Shown here one piece after another: positions 49,578 to 58,708 of a stretch of 64,000 nt of DNA. Every line of letters begins with the position of its first letter. Within the stretch, counting starts at the first letter, position 1. The notes under the pieces are model-generated. The model was not told the DNA's origin. It did no database searches and saw nothing but the letters and a program-made list of their open reading frames with translations. A program made the translations under genes and the position numbers. Origin of the DNA: CAWCDJ01 sp963836015 (lineage in GTDB: Bacteria; Acidobacteriota; Terriglobia; Bryobacterales; Bryobacteraceae); contig CAWIIF010000011.1 of NCBI GenBank assembly GCA_963836015.1, positions 186,001 through 250,000 of the forward strand, given 5' to 3'.

Positions 49578-50684
49578 TTACAGCGCGTTCAGGTACGCGA
49601 TCAGGTCCGACATCTGCTGCGCGGTGAACCGCGGCCACTCGACCCCGCGCTGCTTCATCAGCTCCAGCATGCGTGGGCCGTGGTCCCAAAGCGCCGAGAC
49701 CATCGTGATATCCGAGTAGGCGTCTTTACCCTTGGCAAGCTTCGGAGCCCCGCTCGCGGCGTCGTTGTGACAGCTGGCGCAGCTCTTCTCGGCAAAAACC
49801 TTCTTGCCCCGCTCGGCGTTGCCTTCGCCGCGGAAATACTGGCGGGCCCAGATGTAGCCGATGATCTGCCGCATCTCTTCCTGGGACAGAGTGGGTGGTG
49901 GATTCTTCATGCTGGGCTGGTGGTTCCACATGTCCGCCGCGATCTGGGTCAGCGTCTGGTTCCGCAGGCGGCTTTCGAGCGCGAGTCTTCCGGTGTGGCA
50001 TCCTGCGCAGCCCTTGGACTCGAACAGCGTGGCGCCGGAATCCGAAGGTGGGAACATGAAGTTCGTCGCCAGATGGCGGGTCTCCGGCAGATTCTGCAGG
50101 TAGACCAGCATGTCGGTCAGTTCCTGCGCCGTCAGCGAGGGGCGCGCCAGCTTCCGCTTGGCGAACTCCGCCTTCATCTGCGGGCCGTGGTTCCACATCT
50201 GCTGCGCGAGGACAACCGGGTCGGCCAGCGATTCCCACTTGGCCACCGGCGGCGCCGCCGGGTCTTTGGAACTGGTGATGCCGTGGCAGTCCGCACAGTG
50301 TTTGGCGGCGAAGATCTGCTTGCCTCGCCCGGCATCGCCCGGTTTTTCGAAATAGCGGGCGCCCACGAAATATGCGAACAGGTCGGCCGCCGACTCGGGG
50401 CTCAACTGACCTTTGCGGATTCCCTGTTTGGTCATCGCGGCCCACATATCGGGCGCGTGGTTCCACATCAGACTCGCCATCACGGCCGGAGAATAGTCGC
50501 GGTCGATCCGCCGCGCCAGGTCGGGAGCGAGCGTGCCGCCGCGCCCGTTGATACTGTGGCACTGGACACACTGTTCGGTCTGAAACAACTGCTCGCCCCG
50601 GCGGGCATCGCCGGGCTGCACCCCGGCCGCCGCCGCGCTCCACGCGGCCAGCGCTCCCGCAGCAATCACTCGAACCATATACAT
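49578..50684 (-). CDS. Tetrahaem cytochrome c built from four tandem monohaem domains
   Basis: 368 residues with a signal peptide (VRVIAAGALAAWSAAAAG). Four cytochrome c domains each have one CXXCH: CVQCH, CADCH, CAGCH, CASCH. Each also carries a recurring W(N/D)HxPxM-type stretch (MWNHAPDM, MWNHGPQM, MWNHQPSM, LWDHGPRM) that probably provides the axial Met. The four-fold repeat shows internal duplication. It lies 10 bases downstream of the porin gene in the conduit operon and is probably the periplasmic electron shuttle. ATG at 50684 has AGGAGACC before it. Confidence 0.9.
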   Translation of the reverse strand: MYMVRVIAAGALAAWSAAAAGVQPGDARRGEQLFQTEQCVQCHSINGRGGTLAPDLARRIDRDYSPAVMASLMWNHAPDMWAAMTKQGIRKGQLSPESAADLFAYFVGARYFEKPGDAGRGKQIFAAKHCADCHGITSSKDPAAPPVAKWESLADPVVLAQQMWNHGPQMKAEFAKRKLARPSLTAQELTDMLVYLQNLPETRHLATNFMFPPSDSGATLFESKGCAGCHTGRLALESRLRNQTLTQIAADMWNHQPSMKNPPPTLSQEEMRQIIGYIWARQYFRGEGNAERGKKVFAEKSCASCHNDAASGAPKLAKGKDAYSDITMVSALWDHGPRMLELMKQRGVEWPRFTAQQMSDLIAYLNAL

Positions 50685-50694
50685 AGCTGGTCTC

Positions 50695-52752
50695 CTATCT
50701 CGTGAGCCTCAGGCCGGTCATGAATACGTGCGTCCGGAAGTTTTCGAAGTAGTAGAACTGCTCTGAAAAACCGTACCACTGCCACTCGGTGTTCCAGTAT
50801 ACGTGTTTCTGCAGTGGAAGCGAGAGCCGCGCCAGCGGTTGGTAATACCGGGTGGGCCGGCTGCCTGATGAGATGAACAGCGAGCCGCCCGCGGTCAGCT
50901 TTCCGCCCTTGAGGTGAGGCAGGTTCACGTCCACTGTGGAAAGCGCCGTATGCGCCCGCTCGCGATACGTCGAAACCGCCGTAGTCAGAAATGGCAGGTC
51001 CAGGTAGTTGATGTCCGAGCTGATGGTCGCCCGGTCGTATTCGGCCGTCACCGTCACCCACTTGCTGTTGTTGGGCAGCCAGTAGAGCGACAGCGCCGCA
51101 TCGCGGCTTTCGAAATCGTAGCGAATGTCGGGTGCCGGGTTATGGTTGTTCAGCAGGTTGAAGCTGCCCTGCAGCGTAAGCGATGGGTTGATCTGGTATT
51201 TCCCGACCGCCCGAAACTTGCTGTAGTTGTTCAGGCTGGTGCGGAAATAGATATTGTCGCTCGAAGACCCTTCGTATTCGCCGTGCAGCGATAGCTTCTG
51301 CCAGGGCCGGTAGTACACACCGGCGATCCCTACGTTGCGCCGGAGTTGTCCCGCGGCGAACGTTCCGGTTTGGCTCAATTGTCCCGCCAGAACCTCGGCG
51401 TCTCCACTCAGGTATCGATATCCGCCGCGCAGCGTGAACTTGGGAGTCACATCGTAGAAAAGGTCGATCTGGTTCTGCGTGTAGTTGACCACCTGCTCCG
51501 GATTGAGCGCCGTGGTCGCGGAGCCCACCTGCGAAGGGTTGGAGAGGCTCTGCAGATACAGCGCTGCGAACATCCCGTAGGCCGCGTCGTGGGACCGGTC
51601 GATGATCAGCGATTCGACCACCCGCGTGCGCTTCCACGGACGCAGCTCGAATCCCACGTTGCCCGTGACGTGCGGCTGCTCCGCCGATCCGGTGGCCATA
51701 CCCAACTGCGCGCCGTAGAACAGCAGGCTCTGCGCCAGGGCCAGATTGCCCCCCGCCAGCTCGGTGTAATTGACCTCGGTCTTCGGCTCGCTGTAGAGGA
51801 ACTGCCCGTAAAGGTCGAGCCGCGAATTCACCCGCGCCGTTGCCAGAATCTTGCTGTAGATGCTGTGTCCGCGGATGCCGTATGCCTGCTGCAGGCTGTT
51901 CAGCGTCAGCGTCTGACCAAGGAACGGAGTGGTCCGATTGCCGGTATTCTGCCCAGTGAAATCCGTGGCGTCGTCGCTCTTGAACGTCGTTCCGCCTTGC
52001 TCGAGCGTGACATGCCAGCGGTTGTACTCGAGGCGCACGCCGCCCCGGTAGCTGTTGGTGCTGTCCTGGATCGCCGTGGGCACCGGGAACTCGTTGAGCG
52101 ACCCCAGCACCCAGGTGTCGATTCCATGCCCCTGCCAGGAATTCCGGTCGTACGCCAGGTACGGGATGATGTTCTTGCCCGGGAACAGGTCGAGGTCGAA
52201 GCTCATGACCCGGCGGCGGGTGTCGAACGACTGCTCGTCGAAGCCCCCCGGCGCAAACGGGTTGGCAAACGACGGCTCCGCGGCGAAATAGGCCATGTTC
52301 CGGTAATCGAAGGAAAAGCGGTAGAGCGACTGCTTCGTGGCATCGACCCGCGCCGTATTGTAGGGTTGGCTGCCCCATCCGTAGCCGCTTGCGGTGAGGC
52401 GGTCGAAGAGCCGCTTTTTCGGATCCAGCAGCGTGAAATCGACGCCGAACAATTGGGGACCCTGGTTCAGGTTGACGACCGTCCGGTACTGCGGAAAGCT
52501 CCCCGCCGGCCCGGTTACCCAGCGATAGCCGAAATCGATATTGCCCGTGACCCACTGGTCCGTGGCGGGAGCCGGCGACGCTGCGGCTGCGGGCGCTGCG
52601 GCCGCCGCGGGAGCGGCGGGCGCCGGTTGCTGGTCCGCCGGCTTCTGGTCGCTTTTGGCCGCGGGCTGCGCCTTCTCCTCGGGTTTAGCCTGCTGCTCCG
52701 GTTGCTGAGCCAGAACCGGAACCAGCAGCATCAGAGCCAATAGGAATCTCAT
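50695..52752 (-). CDS. Outer-membrane beta-barrel porin of a porin-cytochrome conduit (MtrB/PioB-like)
   Basis: 685 residues. Signal peptide (MRFLLALMLLVPVLAQ), then an Ala/Pro/Gln-rich linker (residues 18-65), then a long barrel of alternating aromatic strands (NIDFGYRWVTG, YRFSFDYRNMAYF, FDLDLFPGKNIIPYLAYDRNSWQG) ending in FMTGLRLTR. It overlaps the DmsE-like decahaem gene by 4 bases, as MtrB/PioB-type porins typically pair with an MtrA/DmsE decahaem that threads them. The CXXC seen near the N-terminus of MtrB is absent. The open frame beyond 52752 is a shadow of the cytochrome gene. Confidence 0.78.
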   Translation of the reverse strand: MRFLLALMLLVPVLAQQPEQQAKPEEKAQPAAKSDQKPADQQPAPAAPAAAAAPAAAASPAPATDQWVTGNIDFGYRWVTGPAGSFPQYRTVVNLNQGPQLFGVDFTLLDPKKRLFDRLTASGYGWGSQPYNTARVDATKQSLYRFSFDYRNMAYFAAEPSFANPFAPGGFDEQSFDTRRRVMSFDLDLFPGKNIIPYLAYDRNSWQGHGIDTWVLGSLNEFPVPTAIQDSTNSYRGGVRLEYNRWHVTLEQGGTTFKSDDATDFTGQNTGNRTTPFLGQTLTLNSLQQAYGIRGHSIYSKILATARVNSRLDLYGQFLYSEPKTEVNYTELAGGNLALAQSLLFYGAQLGMATGSAEQPHVTGNVGFELRPWKRTRVVESLIIDRSHDAAYGMFAALYLQSLSNPSQVGSATTALNPEQVVNYTQNQIDLFYDVTPKFTLRGGYRYLSGDAEVLAGQLSQTGTFAAGQLRRNVGIAGVYYRPWQKLSLHGEYEGSSSDNIYFRTSLNNYSKFRAVGKYQINPSLTLQGSFNLLNNHNPAPDIRYDFESRDAALSLYWLPNNSKWVTVTAEYDRATISSDINYLDLPFLTTAVSTYRERAHTALSTVDVNLPHLKGGKLTAGGSLFISSGSRPTRYYQPLARLSLPLQKHVYWNTEWQWYGFSEQFYYFENFRTHVFMTGLRLTR

Positions 52753-53771
52753 TTGAAAAAGTCCCGGTTCACGTAGGATCCGTGCACCATCTGGTGGCAG
52801 AGAGTGCAGTTCTGAAACTGCGCGCTCCTCAGATCGTGGAATGCGGGCGGCACCGTGCCCAGTGTGCCGTTGGCCGGCGCAGTCGGGCCCGGCAGATTGG
52901 CGTGGCACTCCAGGCACACGAAACGTACCTGCGCGCGCGTCAGCATCCGGGGGTTCTGCGACCCGTGCGGCATGTGGCAGGCGCCGCACCCTTCGAGCCG
53001 CATCGGCGGGTGCTCGTAGACGAACGGACCGCGCTTCTCGCCGTGGCATTTGAAGCAGCCCGGCTCATTGGCATAAACGGTTTGAATGCTCCAGGGCAGA
53101 ACCGAGCCGTGCGGATTGTGGCAATCGACGCACGACATGGCGCCCTCGGGAAGTTGATGTTTATATGGACGTTGAAAGCTCGCCCACACGTCGTTATGAC
53201 ATTTCGCGCAGAGTTGGTTGATGTCGGCGTTCCTGCGCGGCACCAGCCCGTACGGCCCGTTCTTGTGAATCGAGTGGCAGGCTACGCAACTGACTTCGTT
53301 CTTGGCATGGCTGCTGTTGATGCGCCCCATGTGGGTCGGCTGGTTCAGATGGCATTTCATGCAATCGCGATCGGCAACCGCCGGGCTGACCTTGGCCGGG
53401 TTCAGAATATCCGCCGCCGACATCGATTCGGCGTGCTTGCTGCCCGGTCCGTGGCACGATTCGCAGGCTTTCCCTTCCCATCCGCGCTTTTTGTCGGTGT
53501 TTACGATCCCGTGAGGATTCTTCTGGAAGGCGTTGGAGATATCCTCGTGGCATCCCGCGCAGGTATCGGAGCCGACGTATTCGGCCGGCTTGTTGGCCTG
53601 CGGCGCAGCAGGCGGCGCGGCAGGTTTTGCGGGAGCGCCCTGCTGATCCTGGGCGCCCCACGCTGCGATGATTGCGGAAGCCGCCAGGAGCACCGCCAGT
53701 CGCGCCGCCCTAAGGCGGCGCGCTGGTGGAGGGGTCTGGCGATTGCTCGGTTTGGCTGGCAGCCGGAACAA
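52749..53771 (-). CDS. DmsE/MtrA-like decahaem cytochrome c
   Basis: Periplasmic decahaem that would insert into the porin and carry electrons across the outer membrane. Ten CXXCH motifs are visible: CAGCH, CESCH, CMKCH, CVACH, CAKCH, CVDCH, CFKCH, CGACH, CLECH, CTLCH. The DmsE signature FQKNPHGIVNTDKKRGWEGKACESCHGPG is present. Signal region RRLRAARLAVLLAASAIIAAWGA. Start is TTG at 53771 with AGGAG 9-10 bases before it. A perfect 9-bp inverted repeat (53701-53722) lies in the signal-peptide codons. Confidence 0.93.
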   Translation of the reverse strand: MFRLPAKPSNRQTPPPARRLRAARLAVLLAASAIIAAWGAQDQQGAPAKPAAPPAAPQANKPAEYVGSDTCAGCHEDISNAFQKNPHGIVNTDKKRGWEGKACESCHGPGSKHAESMSAADILNPAKVSPAVADRDCMKCHLNQPTHMGRINSSHAKNEVSCVACHSIHKNGPYGLVPRRNADINQLCAKCHNDVWASFQRPYKHQLPEGAMSCVDCHNPHGSVLPWSIQTVYANEPGCFKCHGEKRGPFVYEHPPMRLEGCGACHMPHGSQNPRMLTRAQVRFVCLECHANLPGPTAPANGTLGTVPPAFHDLRSAQFQNCTLCHQMVHGSYVNRDFFK

Positions 53772-53794
53772 GGTTTTTGTCTCCTGTTTCTCGA

Positions 53795-55954
53795 TTATTG
53801 ACCGGCGTGTACCTTCTGCACGTCGAATGCGGCTCCCGAGGCGTGACAGACATCACAACTCTCGCCGAACTTCGGATCGGTCTGCGCCACGCTGTGGGCC
53901 AGAGCCGAGACATTCTGATGGCAGGCCGTGCAGGCCGACGTGGTCGCCGGCGCCGGGTTCAGCTTGCCCTGCGTATCGGCCACCGCGTTCTTCCCGATCG
54001 GGAATACGGTCTCCGAGTTGTTGACATGGCACATATCGCACTTGGCCGTGTCCCCCACCGTGCCCGTCGGTCCCATTACCGGGTAACGGACGTCGGTGAA
54101 GTCGTTGTGGCTTCCGCCGAAGCCGACGATTGTGTAGGTGGTGTTGAATTCCGTCGTCATCTTCTCGCCCGTATGGATCTTGTGGATCATCAGGGCGAAA
54201 TTGACGGACTGCGGAGGCGAAGTCTTGTCGGCCGGGTTGACCGCAACTGACTTGTAGACGCTGTCGTTCTCGCTCGGGTTGTGGCACAGCACGCACTGCT
54301 CGATCTGGTTGCGGTTTTCCCCGTGCAGCGAGAGGAACGAATGGCAGCCGTTGCACTTGGCGATATCGACTACCTTGCGGCGCGGTACCACCGGCGAGCC
54401 ATCCACCGAGAAATACATGACCTTGTTAATGGCCCCGTATTCGGAGGTCTGCTGTTTGGTGGTTCCCGGCAGGAGCGTAATGCCGCGGCGGGCTTCAATG
54501 CCCACGGCATAGGTCCCGGTAGCGGCCGCCGGGATGGTGTGCTTAAAGGTGTAGGTGCAGGTTCCGTCGTTGCTGCAGCCGGCGGTCGGAACCGGGTTCT
54601 CCGAGACGTAGCCCTGGGTGGTGACGTCACTGCCGAAGCTGGTATAGCCGTAGTCCGAAGTCGGACCAGCCAGCACCAGCGCCAGGCGGTTGCTACCGCC
54701 GGTCATCTGTCCCATCGTAATGGCCGCCCCGGAGTTGTCGCGGATCGTGAAGGTCACTGTCGGGGCCTTGCCGGCCACGCCGTTGTCCACTTTCACGAGC
54801 GTCACGTTCACGCCCGGCGCGGTCTCGGACTGCGTCGGAACCGTGTGGGCGCCCATGATGGAAGCGTCGAATTCCAGCTCACCCTTGGGAATGTGGCACT
54901 GGGTGCACTGTGCATCGTTTACCTGAGGCAGGTTCACGTGGTTGGCGCCGGTGGCGAAGTTGACGTTATCGTGACACGAGCCGCAAGCCGCCCGGCTGGG
55001 GTTCTTGATCCAGGCGTCCGGCTGCGTAGCCCCGAATGTCGATTCGTGGCAGAACTGGCAGCGCCGCGGATCCGACGGCAGCACGACCGTCGACCAGTCG
55101 GAAACGGCCTGGTTGAAGCCGATGATCTGGTAAGGTGTTCCCGCCTGAACGCTGGGAAGCTGGCTCCCCATGTGCAGCTTGTGCAGCCATACTTTCGCGT
55201 CCAGCGTGTTGCCCGTATCCGGATCGACGGTCTGCGGCGTATGGCACATGATGCAAAGGTCCATACCCTTGCGGGACCCGCCGTGGAATGCCAGGTCGTC
55301 ATGGCACTTGTTGCAGGTCTCGGTGCGGACCACGTCGCGCGTGACCGTCACTTTCGAGCCGTTCGGCACGAAATCGGCAGTCGCCGAATCGTAATTTGTG
55401 CCCAGGTCGAATTCCGTGAGGTTTCGGTTCCCGTAGACGCCCAGCCGGTGGGTCGCCGTGGGATCGTATGTGCCCGAAGGAGGTACTGCTTTCTGCTTGA
55501 AGGTATATGTGTAGTCGCCGACGGCGTTGGTGGTCGTCGTGCCGCCGGAATCGGTCCCGGCCTGGGTGGCGCTGTTCTTGGTTATGGGGCTGGTCTGAAC
55601 GCGCGTGTTGTAGTCCACGAACTGCGTTTGCCCCTGGGGTATATATGCGCATAAGAAGCTGACCGAGATGGCACCCGGTGTCTGAATACCCGCTAGATCC
55701 AAAGCAAGTCCTTTCGGATCCGTGAGTTTGTAGTGGACGCTGATCGTGCCGTCGCTCGCGATCTGGGCCGAGACAATGCTGATGGTCAGGCCCGGACGTA
55801 CGAAGTTGACGGTGTTGGCGTCCGCGTAGTACGCCTTGTCGTGTATCGTGAACTCAGTTTTCTTGGCCGCGCCGAGTAATATCACCGACCCGGCAACCAA
55901 AACCAGGCCCGCCAGACACCGCCCGACCGCGAAGACCGAAGTGGGAATCCGCAT
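53795..55954 (-). CDS. OmcA/MtrC-family decahaem cytochrome c (extracellular)
   Basis: About 719 residues with an N-terminal hydrophobic signal (CLAGLVLVAGSVILLGAA). Ten CXXCH sites lie in two groups of five: CNKCH, CIMCH, CQFCH, CGSCH, CTQCH and CNGCH, CVLCH, CDMCH, CTACH, CDVCH. The groups are separated by a beta-sandwich domain, the OmcA/MtrC plan. Unlike Shewanella MtrC there is no lipobox, so surface attachment must differ. ATG at 55954 has GGAGAA 7 bases upstream. First gene of the operon OmcA/MtrC, DmsE, porin, tetrahaem cytochrome. It would reduce or oxidise minerals or other extracellular partners. Confidence 0.92.
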   Translation of the reverse strand: MRIPTSVFAVGRCLAGLVLVAGSVILLGAAKKTEFTIHDKAYYADANTVNFVRPGLTISIVSAQIASDGTISVHYKLTDPKGLALDLAGIQTPGAISVSFLCAYIPQGQTQFVDYNTRVQTSPITKNSATQAGTDSGGTTTTNAVGDYTYTFKQKAVPPSGTYDPTATHRLGVYGNRNLTEFDLGTNYDSATADFVPNGSKVTVTRDVVRTETCNKCHDDLAFHGGSRKGMDLCIMCHTPQTVDPDTGNTLDAKVWLHKLHMGSQLPSVQAGTPYQIIGFNQAVSDWSTVVLPSDPRRCQFCHESTFGATQPDAWIKNPSRAACGSCHDNVNFATGANHVNLPQVNDAQCTQCHIPKGELEFDASIMGAHTVPTQSETAPGVNVTLVKVDNGVAGKAPTVTFTIRDNSGAAITMGQMTGGSNRLALVLAGPTSDYGYTSFGSDVTTQGYVSENPVPTAGCSNDGTCTYTFKHTIPAAATGTYAVGIEARRGITLLPGTTKQQTSEYGAINKVMYFSVDGSPVVPRRKVVDIAKCNGCHSFLSLHGENRNQIEQCVLCHNPSENDSVYKSVAVNPADKTSPPQSVNFALMIHKIHTGEKMTTEFNTTYTIVGFGGSHNDFTDVRYPVMGPTGTVGDTAKCDMCHVNNSETVFPIGKNAVADTQGKLNPAPATTSACTACHQNVSALAHSVAQTDPKFGESCDVCHASGAAFDVQKVHAGQ

Positions 55955-56258
55955 ACCTAATTTCTCCAATCCAAAGACTACGTTCGCTGCACCGGTACGC
56001 GCGGGAGACAACCCGCCCGTTTCCGGATTCCATTGCTGAAGCTACCGAGCTAGTAGCGGAAAGCACTCTCCTGCCCAAACGGAACGTGTTAATTCCAGAT
56101 AAACAAAGCTTTTATTATCAATATGTTGGAAAATCCGTCATAGGTGTGGAGAAATGCCCTGCCCGCGCATTGGGGCAAAACACGGTATCAGAATGGGTGA
56201 AAAGCCGCTGAAACCGGCGGGAGGGTTCGCGGCGATGTTCGGTTTTGACGCGATTTCG
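55955..56258. other. Intergenic region upstream of the cytochrome conduit
   Basis: About 304 bases with no convincing gene on either strand. The stretch 56090-56125 is unusually AT-rich for this window and, read toward the conduit, contains TTGATAATAAAAG with a possible GATAAT -10 element. A matching -35 is weak, so I do not call a promoter firmly. No sigma-54-type site was found. Confidence 0.5.
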
Positions 56259-58106
56259 CTATTTGGCGTTGGAACGTATATCAGCTCGCGCGCGCTTCAG
56301 GCCGAAGGGCAGATGGAGGCGCAGCACCCGCTCCCGCCCGCGCTCTTCCTGAAGCACACGGGTCCGGGCGTGTAGCAGATCGCTGAGCGACACCATGCCC
56401 GCAAGTTTGGACGGGTCTTCGAAATCGACGACAGGCAGGCGGGTGAAGCCGGTTTCCGCCATGCGATTCACGACATGTCGAAGCGGTTCGTCCGCGCGCG
56501 CCACCACCGCCTGTTCCTGAATCAGGCTCCCCAGCGGTTCGTCCGAAATCGGGTGCTCTGCGCAGATCTGGCGGAGCCGGTGCGGTGTCACTACACCCGC
56601 CAGACGGTTAGCGCCGTCCACCACTGGGTATAGCCTCTGCCCTCGCCGCCCCGGAGTGTTCGAAAGCAGCGCAGCCAGCTCCCCGCACGGGGTGCCGGCC
56701 GGCAGTGCCACGATGTTGGTGCGCATCACTTCGCGGACGCGCAGGATTTCGAGCGGGTCTACCGCATATTCGCAGCTCAGATGGTAGCCGCGCCGCGCCA
56801 CCTTTTCCGTCAGAATCGACCGGCGCAGCGTCAGCACACTGAAGGCGTGGGAGAGAATCACGGCAAGCAGGAGGGGCACCAGCATATTCACGTCGTGGGT
56901 CACCTCCAGGGCGAACACGACGCCCGTCAGCGGAGCGCGCATCGTTCCTCCCAGCACGGCGCCCATGGTTACCAGGGGCCAGAAGCCGGCGCCTTCAGCC
57001 GGCAAAAACATCGCCAGGAGCCCGCCCAGCGCTCCGCCCATCATGAGCAGCGGCGCGAGGACGCCGCCCGAGGTCCCTGAGCCTAGCGAAACCGCCCAGA
57101 TCACCGATTTCACCAAAAGGATGCCCAGGATCAGCTTTCGCGGAACGTCCCCCTGTAAGAGTGCGCCGATCGTGTCGTAGCCCACCCCCAGGGCTTGCGG
57201 GAATATCAGACCCCCTAGGCCGATTACCAGGCCGCCGATCGCCGGCCACCACATCCAGTGGATGGGGAGGCGTGCGAAGGCATCCTCGGCGGCGTAGACG
57301 GCGTGCGAAGCAGCCGCGGATAGCGCCCCCGCCAGCAGGCCGGCAACTACGCATCCAAGCAACCCCATCGGCCCCAGGAAGGCCGGGTGCGGCTGGACCG
57401 GAAAGAGCGGCCCGGGACCCATCAGGTACCGCCGGGCCGCCGCCGCGATCACGCTGGCCAGCGCCACCGGGATCACGCTGCGCGGTTTCCATTCGAACAG
57501 CAGCAGTTCCACGGCCAGAAGCACCGCCGCCACCGGTGAAGCGAATGTGGCCGACATCCCGGCCGCCGCCCCGGCCACCAGCAGCGTCTTCCTCTCGGAG
57601 CTGGAAAGATGGAAGCACTGCGCAATCATCGACCCGAAAGCGGCTCCCGTCATGATGATCGGACCTTCAGCGCCGAACGGCCCCCCGGAGCCGATCGAGA
57701 TAGCGCTCGAGAGCGGTTTGAGGAGCGCCACCTTTGGCTCCACCCGGCTGCCGCTGATCAGGATCGATTCGATGGCTTCGGGGATCCCGTGACCGCGAAT
57801 CCGCTCCGAGCCGTAACGCGCCATCAGCCCGACAATCAGGGCGCCGGCGACCGGAATCAGCACTTCCAGGACACCGAGGCGGTTGCCCGCCGGAGACACC
57901 AGGGCGGTGCCCCACCGCCCAAAGAAGAACAGGTTGGTGAAGAGGCCGATCAGTTTGAGTAGGGCTAGGGCGATGAAGGCGCTGGCGAATCCTATACCGA
58001 GCGCGAGCCCCGAAATCCACAAGCTGCGGGGCCCCATCGTGAAATCTCCCAACTTCTCTGCGAACGCCGGCGGAGCCGGTCGTATCCTTTTATATAGCTT
58101 CCTCAA
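56259..58106 (-). CDS. CLC-family chloride channel with two CBS domains
   Basis: 615 residues. About ten membrane helices with the pore motifs GHGIPE, GSGGPFGAEGPIIMTG (gating glutamate kept) and GSGTSGGVLAPLLMMGGALGG. Two cytoplasmic CBS domains follow from residue about 455 (REVMRTNIVALPAGTPCGELAALL; VARADEPLRHVVNRMAETGFTRLPVVD), ending in a basic tail. TTG start at 58106 is kept because the DFT stretch before the first helix is seen in relatives; an ATG at 58037 with GGGAG upstream is an alternative. It is 6 bases downstream of a MarR gene and likely controlled by it. Confidence 0.9.
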   Translation of the reverse strand: MRKLYKRIRPAPPAFAEKLGDFTMGPRSLWISGLALGIGFASAFIALALLKLIGLFTNLFFFGRWGTALVSPAGNRLGVLEVLIPVAGALIVGLMARYGSERIRGHGIPEAIESILISGSRVEPKVALLKPLSSAISIGSGGPFGAEGPIIMTGAAFGSMIAQCFHLSSSERKTLLVAGAAAGMSATFASPVAAVLLAVELLLFEWKPRSVIPVALASVIAAAARRYLMGPGPLFPVQPHPAFLGPMGLLGCVVAGLLAGALSAAASHAVYAAEDAFARLPIHWMWWPAIGGLVIGLGGLIFPQALGVGYDTIGALLQGDVPRKLILGILLVKSVIWAVSLGSGTSGGVLAPLLMMGGALGGLLAMFLPAEGAGFWPLVTMGAVLGGTMRAPLTGVVFALEVTHDVNMLVPLLLAVILSHAFSVLTLRRSILTEKVARRGYHLSCEYAVDPLEILRVREVMRTNIVALPAGTPCGELAALLSNTPGRRGQRLYPVVDGANRLAGVVTPHRLRQICAEHPISDEPLGSLIQEQAVVARADEPLRHVVNRMAETGFTRLPVVDFEDPSKLAGMVSLSDLLHARTRVLQEERGRERVLRLHLPFGLKRARADIRSNAK

Positions 58107-58112
58107 GTCTCC

Positions 58113-58565
58113 TCAATCCGTCTCGGCAAGGTCATCCAACAGCGCACGGAGCGACTGAACCAGGACCGGTCCGGTCCGGCGGAGCTCTTTTCGGTGCAGG
58201 CTGGAAAGGTGCCTCAGCTTTTCCTGCCCTTCAGCGGTAAGCCGAACCCTTACTTCGCGCCGGTCTTTTCCGGCATGAATGCGCTCCACCAACCCCCTCG
58301 CCTCCATGCGGTCGATCAGGCCTACGGCGCTGTGGGGCCGGATGAGCAGTCGCTCGGCCAGTGTTCCGATCGTGGGTCCCGGGGGGTGCTTGTCCCCGCA
58401 CAACGCCAGAAGCAGTTGGTGCTGTTGGGGCTCGAGCCCCGCGGCCTTCGCTGCAGCCTCGCTGAAATGCAGGAAACGGCGAATTTGGTAGCGAAAGTCC
58501 GCCAGAGCCCGGTAGTCCGCGTCGGACAGGTCCGTAGAATGAGGTCGAGGCGAGCCGGCCGGCAT
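58113..58565 (-). CDS. MarR-family transcriptional regulator
   Basis: 150 residues: winged-helix DNA-binding domain with GPTIGTLAERLLIRPHSAVGLIDRMEARGLVERIHAGKDRREVRVRLTAEG, flanked by the helices used for dimerisation. It precedes the CLC gene by 6 bases, so the two form an operon. Two inverted repeats within 40 bases of its start are candidate autoregulatory operators. Ligand unknown. Confidence 0.92.
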   Translation of the reverse strand: MPAGSPRPHSTDLSDADYRALADFRYQIRRFLHFSEAAAKAAGLEPQQHQLLLALCGDKHPPGPTIGTLAERLLIRPHSAVGLIDRMEARGLVERIHAGKDRREVRVRLTAEGQEKLRHLSSLHRKELRRTGPVLVQSLRALLDDLAETD

Positions 58566-58570
58566 ATTTG

Positions 58571-58585
58571 TATCGTATCACGATA
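58571..58585. promoter_or_regulatory. Candidate MarR operator, TATCGT-N3-ACGATA
   Basis: Perfect 6-3-6 inverted repeat starting 6 bases upstream of the marR start codon, overlapping the expected promoter/leader. Position and symmetry fit autoregulation by a MarR dimer. Confidence 0.5.
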
Positions 58586-58589
58586 TTTC

Positions 58590-58605
58590 TAAATCGGGAG
58601 ATTTA
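58590..58605. promoter_or_regulatory. Second candidate operator, TAAATC-N4-GATTTA
   Basis: Perfect 6-4-6 inverted repeat five bases from the first, in the divergent region between marR and the small gene at 58709. It could be a second MarR site or belong to the other promoter. Confidence 0.4.
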
Positions 58606-58708
58606 CCGATGGTAAAAACCGTAGAAGAAAGGACTTGTTTTAGGACTATTTTGTGTTATTCTTAACCGAAGTTAGGATATATCTGATATCGAGACCAAGA
58701 GGAACCTC

